This document shows, one piece after another, positions 29,034-33,487 of a DNA stretch of 33,487 bases (positions are counted from its first letter, which is position 1; the number at the start of each line of letters is the position of its first letter). Origin of the DNA: JBAWAP01 sp049589355 (GTDB taxonomy: Bacteria > Chloroflexota > Anaerolineae > VGOG01). Location: NCBI GenBank assembly GCA_049589355.1, contig JBAWAP010000060.1, positions 1 to 33,487 on the forward strand, given 5' to 3'. The notes under the pieces were generated by a model. The model searched no databases. It had not been told where the DNA came from and worked only from the letters and a program-made list of their open reading frames with translations. A program made the position numbers and the translations under genes.

Positions 29034-30038
29034 TCACTCGCCAGGATAAGTTATGGCGCGAATGGCTGCCAGGTCCCACTGGCCCTCCAGGGTCAGGAGG
29101 ATGACCGTTCGGTTGCCATCCGACCAGAGTTGCCAGGCCCACACGTGATCGTTGATCACGGAACGGTGCTCGCTGCTCAGAGCGAAGGCGTGCGGTCCCA
29201 GCATATCTTGTGCCTTTCGAGGAAAAGCGAGGTTCGGATCGAAGGGCACACTGGCCTCAGACCAGATCTTCTGGCCAGCCTGTGTCCAGTCTGCTTCCGT
29301 CACCGGTCGCCAGGGCCGCAGCTCTTTCAGGATGGGCCACAGGTTCTCGTTGGTGACCCCCGCCCGATAGATGCTGTAAAAGGTGGGGCGATACTTGGCC
29401 AGTTCGTTGGCCCAGATCAGGAACTCCTCCGGCGTCATGCGGATTTCGCCACGGGAATCATAGTACGCCCCCAGGATGGGATAGATGGCTGGTCGGTCAC
29501 CCCAACTGGCCGGCCAGTTCTCGTATTCCCGATAGGTCATGACACCCAGGGTATGGTTAGCGGGCCAGCGGAAAGTGCCATAGCACTAAGGCACGAAGCC
29601 TCCCTGGCAAAAGGCGGCCATCTCCTTGTAGGGGATTCCAGAATGGGCTGAGATGTTGGGGAAGGAGGTGAAGTACAGGTGGTTGGGATCCAGCCCTTCG
29701 TCTTCAATGAGGCGACGTCCCAGTTCGGCAGCATTTGTCGCCTTGCCTGCGGATTGATCCTCGATGTCGAAGACGATGCCTTCGTAGCCCTCTTGCCAGG
29801 TGCGAACCGCGACTTCGGCCTCGCCGGCTGGATCGTCACAGAAGATAAAGGGCCAGGCAAAGGGGACGAACCCAGCATCTGTAATCTTCCGGAGCGAGGT
29901 TTTGGCCAGTGACTCGTAGTACTCCGTCCCACGCCCCGTCCTGAACAGAACGTGAGTAGCATCAATAGCTTGGGCCATGCGAATGGCCAGGTCTATCTCA
30001 TTGCCGTATACGGCCCATACACCCTTGCCGATTAACAT
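29034..30038 (-). pseudogene. TIM-barrel-like protein gene with an in-frame TAG
   Basis: From ATG at 30038 (GGGAGGG upstream) to the stop at 29034 the frame is open except for one TAG at 29586-29588. Joined, it would give 334 residues around that codon, in the context GGFVP-TAG-CYGTFRW. One C to T change in CAG (Gln) would explain it. The N-terminal part (LAIRMAQAIDATHVLFRTGRG, FDIEDQSAGKATNAAELGRRLIEDEG) has alternating strands and helices as in glycoside-hydrolase-like TIM barrels. I do not recognise the family. It may be a recent pseudogene, a sequencing error, or a suppressed stop. Confidence 0.7.
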
Positions 30039-30165
30039 GTTACCCTCCCTTCGATCAACTATAGTGATTATGTGTGAGGCTGTCCAGAAGAATCAGAAAG
30101 GTTATATGCGGTAATTTCATTATACCACCGACTCCCCTCTTTGTCTAAAATGCACCCACCACGAT

Positions 30166-30194
30166 TTGACAATTATCGCAAGTTGTGGTATAAA
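30166..30194 (+). promoter_or_regulatory. Promoter of the lysW operon
   Basis: TTGACA (30166-30171), 17-base spacer, TATAAA (30189-30194). Transcription would start about 30201, giving a 240-base leader before lysW. Confidence 0.82.
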
Positions 30195-30217
30195 ATAGGC
30201 AATCCGGAAACGGGAGC

Positions 30218-30337
30218 ATGAATTCCATGGCGTCGTTCGGTAAGCGAAACTCCAAGCAGATCGTGGCCAAGCGTCCTCGAGCCAGGTGCTCGCTCTGGGG
30301 AGTTTCGCCCTGCCGAACGTTGTTGTTATGGAGGTAA
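30218..30337 (+). CDS. Possible Lys/Arg-rich leader peptide, 39 aa
   Basis: ATG at 30218, or 30227 with GGGAG nine bases upstream, opens a frame to TAA at 30335. It encodes 4 Lys and 7 Arg in 39 residues, several close together (GKRNSKQIVAKRPRARC). The frame runs through the structured leader RNA and stops 37 bases before the terminator stem. In a lysine/arginine operon this could be an attenuation leader. The same bases form two perfect helices, so the open frame may be accidental. Confidence 0.35.
   Translation: MNSMASFGKRNSKQIVAKRPRARCSLWGVSPCRTLLLWR
30233..30320 (+). ncRNA. Structured 5' leader of the lysW operon, unrecognised
   Basis: Two perfect nested helices: CGTTCGG (30234-30240) with CCGAACG (30313-30319), and GCGAAACTCC (30244-30253) with GGAGTTTCGC (30299-30308). 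An interior hairpin, GAGC-CAGGT-GCTC, lies at 30280-30292. With the terminator at 30375-30415 this is the layout of a riboswitch or attenuator. I could not match it to lysine riboswitches, T-boxes or other known classes. A mobile palindrome is the alternative. Confidence 0.6.
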
Positions 30338-30374
30338 AGCTCACGTAATTACTTTGGGCAAACTGCAACTGCAG

Positions 30375-30415
30375 GCCGACTCTCCAGACATACTGATGGG
30401 AGGGTCGGCTTTTTT
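30375..30415 (+). terminator. Terminator/attenuator before lysW
   Basis: GCCGACTCTCC and GGGAGGGTCGGC form a long stem, followed by six T. It lies 29 bases before lysW and after the structured leader, so it would stop transcription before the operon unless blocked. Confidence 0.85.
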
Positions 30416-30443
30416 GTTACCAAAAACTTAAGGAGGTATGGAG

Positions 30444-30608
30444 ATGGTCGAATGTCCGGAATGCGCTGCTGAAGTGGAACTGGCCCCCGACATGGAGGTG
30501 GGGGAGATTGTGGTCTGTCCCGACTGCGGCGTCGAGCTGGAGGTGATGGGGATGGATCCCATCGTCTTAGAATTGGCTCCGGAAGAGGAGGAGGATTGGG
30601 GGGAATGA
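30444..30608 (+). CDS. lysW: Amino-group carrier protein LysW
   Basis: 54 aa, typical size. Two CxxC zinc-binding pairs (CPEC at 4-7 and CPDC at about 25-28) and the invariant C-terminal EDWGE are present. The last Glu's side chain carries the growing aminoadipate (lysine) or glutamate (arginine) intermediate, and the acidic body docks to the enzymes. AGGAGG lies seven bases before this ATG; an ATG six bases earlier is too close to it. It overlaps no gene and is followed four bases later by lysX. Confidence 0.93.
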   Translation: MVECPECAAEVELAPDMEVGEIVVCPDCGVELEVMGMDPIVLELAPEEEEDWGE

Positions 30609-30612
30609 CAAG

Positions 30613-31467
30613 ATGAGGGTCGGTGTTCTCTGCTCTCGCGTTCGCGTCGAGGAGAAGTTGATCTTCGAAGCCCTACGCGACCGGGGGGTGGATAGCGAAA
30701 AGATTGATTCCAACGCTATCACCCTTGGCCTTTCGGAGGGCATCAACGGCTACGACGTGGTGCTCGTCCGCTGCCTGAGTCATTCGCAGGCCCTGTACGC
30801 CAGCAAGCTGCTGGGCGATAACGGACAATGCACGGTCAATACCTACGAGGTCATCGCCACCAGTGGCGACAAGCTGTTGACCAGCCTGGCGCTGGCCAAG
30901 CATGGTGTCCCCACGCCGCGCACCAAGGTGGCTTTCACCGCCCAGTCTGCTCTGGAGACCATCGAACAGATGGGATATCCGGTGGTGCTGAAGCCCCTGA
31001 ATGGCTCGTGGGGACGGCTTCTGGCCAAGATCAACGACCGTGACGCGGCGGAGACGATTCTGGAACATAAACACACCCTCGGTGGTTACCATCATTCCAT
31101 CTTCTACATCCAGGAGTACATTGAGAAGCCCGGACGCGACATCCGCAGCTTCGTCGTCGGTGGCGAGGTCATCGCGGCCATCTATCGCTACGCACCGCAC
31201 TGGATCACGAACACGGCGCGGGGAGGGGAGGCCACGGCCTGCCCCATCACTCCTCAAATTGAGCACATTTCCCGCGCTGCGGCTGAGGCAGTGGGAGGCG
31301 GGGTGGTGGCCATTGACATCCTGGAGGCTCCAGATGGACGCCTGCTAGTGTCCGAGGTCAACCACACGACGGAGTTTCGCAACAGCATCGCCCCCACCGG
31401 GGTGGATATCGCCGGTCGCATCGTTGATTATGCCTTGGAGGTGGCCGCTATGGAACCGGGAAGGTAA
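30613..31467 (+). CDS. lysX: LysW-specific ligase (LysX/ArgX), first copy
   Basis: 284 aa, ATP-grasp fold. It joins the amino group of aminoadipate or glutamate to the C-terminal Glu of LysW. The start MRVGVLCSRVRVEEKLI, the ATP-binding KPLNGSWGRL, FYIQEYIEKPGRDIRSFVVG and the metal-binding end LLVSEVNHTTEF are conserved. The second paralogue follows directly; lysine and arginine branches may each use one copy, but which is which cannot be told with confidence here. Confidence 0.92.
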   Translation: MRVGVLCSRVRVEEKLIFEALRDRGVDSEKIDSNAITLGLSEGINGYDVVLVRCLSHSQALYASKLLGDNGQCTVNTYEVIATSGDKLLTSLALAKHGVPTPRTKVAFTAQSALETIEQMGYPVVLKPLNGSWGRLLAKINDRDAAETILEHKHTLGGYHHSIFYIQEYIEKPGRDIRSFVVGGEVIAAIYRYAPHWITNTARGGEATACPITPQIEHISRAAAEAVGGGVVAIDILEAPDGRLLVSEVNHTTEFRNSIAPTGVDIAGRIVDYALEVAAMEPGR

Positions 31468-32309
31468 GGCTGGGCATCCTATGCTCTCGCATCCGGCTGG
31501 AAGAGAAGCTCATATTTAAAGCCTTGCAAGAGCGAGGGGTCGAGTATGAGCGGCTGGACGAGCGACATCTGGCCCTTCAACTGCAGGCCAACGGCCTAGC
31601 TGAAGAATATGACCTGATCTGGTGTCGCTCCATCAGCCACAGCCAGGCCGCTTATGCCCTCAGCATTCTCAATGGCTGGGGGATCAGGACGGTGAACAGT
31701 TGCCAGGTGGTCAACACCTGTGGCGACAAGGTCCTGACCAGTATGGCCCTGATCCAGCACAACGTTCCCACGCCGCGCACCGTGGTGGCCCTCAGCGTCG
31801 AAGCTGCCCTGCGAGCCATCGAGGAGATGGGCTACCCGGTGGTGCTGAAGCCAGCCGTGGGCTCGTGGGGGCGGTTGTTGAGCAAGGTCAACGACCGGGA
31901 CACGGCCGAGGCGGTCCTGAAGCACAAGGCTACCTTGGGTGGGCCGGTGCACAGCGTGTTCTACATCCAGGAATACGTGGACAAGCCCAGCCGGGACATC
32001 CGCACCCTGGTGGTCGGCGAGGAGGTCGTGTATGCCATGTACCGCCGCTCCGCTCACTGGATCACCAACACCGCCCGCGGCGGGGAGACGCTGTCCTGTC
32101 CCCTCAGCCCTGAGATCAGGGAACTATCGTTAGCGGCGGCCCAGGCGGTGGGCGGGGGAATCCTGGCCGTGGACCTCATGGAGACCGCCGATGGCCATCT
32201 ATTGGTCAGCGAGGTGAACCACACGCCCGAATTCCACGGCGCCACGAAGGCGGTGGACGTGGACATCGCGGGCAAAATGGCCGATTACGTGTTGCAACAA
32301 GTCGTATAA
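31464..32309 (+). CDS. LysW-specific ligase paralogue with GTA in start position
   Basis: 281 aa when read from 31464. The N-terminus (V)RLGILCSRIRLEEKLIF aligns with the first copy, but the codon in start position is GTA, not GTG. It overlaps the first gene's TAA (GGTAAGG). With GTG there the usual GTGA overlap would exist. TTG at 31524 is the next normal start and would remove the first 20 residues, including the first strand of the ATP-grasp domain. CTG 31470 is another option. KPAVGSWGRL, FYIQEYVDKPSRDIR and VSEVNHTPEFH are intact. Start mutation, error or non-standard start are all possible. Confidence 0.85.
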   Translation, partial: VRLGILCSRIRLEEKLIFKALQERGVEYERLDERHLALQLQANGLAEEYDLIWCRSISHSQAAYALSILNGWGIRTVNSCQVVNTCGDKVLTSMALIQHNVPTPRTVVALSVEAALRAIEEMGYPVVLKPAVGSWGRLLSKVNDRDTAEAVLKHKATLGGPVHSVFYIQEYVDKPSRDIRTLVVGEEVVYAMYRRSAHWITNTARGGETLSCPLSPEIRELSLAAAQAVGGGILAVDLMETADGHLLVSEVNHTPEFHGATKAVDVDIAGKMADYVLQQVV

Positions 32310-32343
32310 ATACATCAATGCGATTCTTTACCGCCAAAGTGAC

Positions 32344-32428
32344 AAAGGCGCGAGCCCAAGCGGCAGTGTCGCTGCTAAGCGCCCCGATGCGGGGGCTTTA
32401 GCGAACTGTCCACGGTGTAGCGCCTTTT
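32344..32428 (+). terminator. Structured attenuator-like leader of argC
   Basis: AAAGGCGC (32344-32351) pairs with GCGCCTTT (32420-32427), and a T-run follows. Inside are a GCAG/CTGC hairpin and a larger GCTAA-GCCCC/GGGGC-TTAGC hairpin, giving a multibranched fold. It lies between lysX and argC and ends 24 bases before the ATG. It may attenuate argC relative to lysWX, or stabilise an end. Not recognised as a known riboswitch class. Confidence 0.6.
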
Positions 32429-32451
32429 TCATTAGGCAGGAGATGGTATCT

Positions 32452-33487
32452 ATGTTGAAAGCATCCATCGTCGGTGCGTCGGGATACGTCGGAGGGGAGC
32501 TGTTGCGGCTGCTGCTGGGCCATCCCGAAGTGGAGGTGCAGCAGGCCACCTCAGAGCGCTACGCTGACCAGCCGGCGCACTTCCTGCACCCCAACCTCAG
32601 GGGGCGGACGGACCTCCGCCTGGTGAGCCTGCAAGAGCTGGAGCCTTGCGACGTGCTCTTTGTCGCCCTCCCCCATGGCCAAGTAGCCCCATACATTGAG
32701 GAATTCGCCACTGTTGCCGAGCGGATCGTGGATCTGAGCGCCGATTTCCGCCTCCACGACCCGGCTGACTATCCGCGCTGGTACGGCTGGGAGCACCCGG
32801 CCCCGCAATGGCTGCCCCGCTTCGTCTACGGCCTGCCGGAGTTTCACCGAGAGGCACTTCGGGAAACTCACTACGTCAGCGGCGTGGGCTGCAACGCTAC
32901 CGTCATCAACCTGGCCCTGTGGCCGCTGTATCGCGCTGGGGTGATTGGCAAGACGGTGGTGGAGGTCAAAGTCGGCTCCTCGGAGGGGGGTGCTCAACCC
33001 ACCCGCGCCTCCCATCACTCTGAGCGCAGTCACGTCGTTCGCTCCTACGCCCCCACCGGCCACCGCCACCTGGCCGAGATGCTGCAGGAGCTGACCTTCA
33101 ACAGGCGGCAGCCCGACATCCATATCTCGGTCACCTCGGTGGAGCTGGTGCGCGGGGCGCTGGCCACGGCGCACTGCTTCCTCACGGCAGACCTGAGCGA
33201 AAAGGACGTCTGGCAACTATACCGCCGGGCCTATGGGGACGAGCCCTTCATCCGCATCGTCAAATTCCGCAAGGGATTCTACCGCTACCCGGAGCCCAAG
33301 ATCCTCTCTGGCTCCAACTACTGCGACATCGGTTTCGCCAGGCAAGAAGAGAGCGACCGGCTGGTAGTCATCTCCGCCCTGGATAATCTCATGAAGGGAG
33401 CGGCCGGTACGGCGGTACAAGCGATGAATGTGATGTGCGGCTTTCCGGAGACAGCAGGGCTGGAGTTTCCGGGGTTGCATCCGATTT
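32452..33487 (+). CDS. argC: N-acetyl/LysW-gamma-glutamyl-phosphate reductase, 3' end cut
   Basis: 345 codons to the window end with no stop, so nearly complete (family length about 345-350). The N-terminal Rossmann motif VGASGYVGGELLRLL and the catalytic Cys in SGVGCNAT (about 148) are present, as is the HHSERSH region (about 190). Beside lysW and lysX it is the LysY/ArgC that reduces the phosphorylated carrier-bound intermediate. The ending GLEFPGLHPI resembles LysY-type ends. GGAG lies nine bases upstream of the ATG. Confidence 0.92.
   Translation, partial: MLKASIVGASGYVGGELLRLLLGHPEVEVQQATSERYADQPAHFLHPNLRGRTDLRLVSLQELEPCDVLFVALPHGQVAPYIEEFATVAERIVDLSADFRLHDPADYPRWYGWEHPAPQWLPRFVYGLPEFHREALRETHYVSGVGCNATVINLALWPLYRAGVIGKTVVEVKVGSSEGGAQPTRASHHSERSHVVRSYAPTGHRHLAEMLQELTFNRRQPDIHISVTSVELVRGALATAHCFLTADLSEKDVWQLYRRAYGDEPFIRIVKFRKGFYRYPEPKILSGSNYCDIGFARQEESDRLVVISALDNLMKGAAGTAVQAMNVMCGFPETAGLEFPGLHPI

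Noticed and set aside
29034..30038. Pyrrolysine at the in-frame TAG
   Set aside because: No pyl genes or tRNA(Pyl) are in the window and the protein is not a methylamine methyltransferase; a nonsense change or error is simpler.
30201..30443. T-box or lysine riboswitch before lysW
   Set aside because: The T-box sequence GGTGGNACCGCG and the conserved lysine-riboswitch junction sequences are absent.
1..33487. CRISPR arrays, tRNA or rRNA genes
   Set aside because: No regularly spaced direct repeats and no T-loop-like GGTTCRANTCC in a cloverleaf context were found on either strand by eye.

Overview
The window looks like a piece of a Chloroflexota genome of the Anaerolineae type, probably assembled from a metagenome. 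The evidence is indirect: secreted proteins with long Thr/Pro stretches and a C-terminal YLPLVVK motif, LamG surface proteins under a cyclic-di-GMP riboswitch, LysW-dependent lysine/arginine genes next to ordinary bacterial genes, and many short palindromic repeats scattered between and inside genes. No rRNA, tRNA or CRISPR array was seen, so the taxonomy is an inference.

Layout. (1) 1-3.9 kb, minus strand: a cyclic-di-GMP-I riboswitch with its own terminator precedes three secreted-protein starts in a row. Two are truncated (DUF1566-like and CSLREA-like) and the third is an intact 743-aa LamG protein. A small HTH regulator lies just upstream, flanked by two copies of one terminator-plus-promoter segment. 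(2) 3.9-12.9 kb: housekeeping and transport genes, namely a small membrane protein, an alkyltransferase-like protein, an ABC-2 exporter pair, selA, tsaD, then galK and a Helicase_C_3-type protein on the minus strand, then lepB. (3) 12.9-19.3 kb: a thiamine regulon. A sigma70-type promoter, a TPP riboswitch and a terminator are followed by thiN, thiB, thiP and thiQ, with a vapBC-type toxin-antitoxin pair inserted between thiP and thiQ. (4) 19.3-23.7 kb: ssb, a small membrane protein and an NfnAB/SudBA-type flavin/Fe-S oxidoreductase pair separated by a DUF3800 gene.

(5) 23.7-28.0 kb, minus strand: an accessory island of restriction-modification and toxin-antitoxin genes. Two hairpins there have the architecture of integron attC sites (26431-26487 and 27186-27330). 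Three copies of a roughly 200-bp module occur between the genes, each carrying a strong hairpin terminator followed by a TTGACC-17-TATAAT promoter. Two of these modules begin and end at GTTA-type core sites. I read this as an integron-like cassette array without an integrase in view (a CALIN), in which gene-less terminator/promoter cassettes alternate with defence and TA cassettes. This is the most interesting part of the window.

(6) 28.0-30.0 kb: a secreted golvesin-like protein and a TIM-barrel-like gene broken by one in-frame TAG. (7) 30.1-33.5 kb, plus strand: an amino-group-carrier operon of promoter, long structured leader with a Lys/Arg-rich short ORF, terminator, lysW, two tandem lysX paralogues, a second structured leader and argC/lysY, which runs off the window end. 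LysW carries the growing intermediate, the LysX enzymes attach glutamate or aminoadipate to it, and ArgC/LysY reduces the phosphorylated carrier-bound product.

A recurring theme is that short palindromes sit in places that tolerate extra length: loops of two riboswitches, N- and C-terminal coding edges of proteins, and intergenic terminators.
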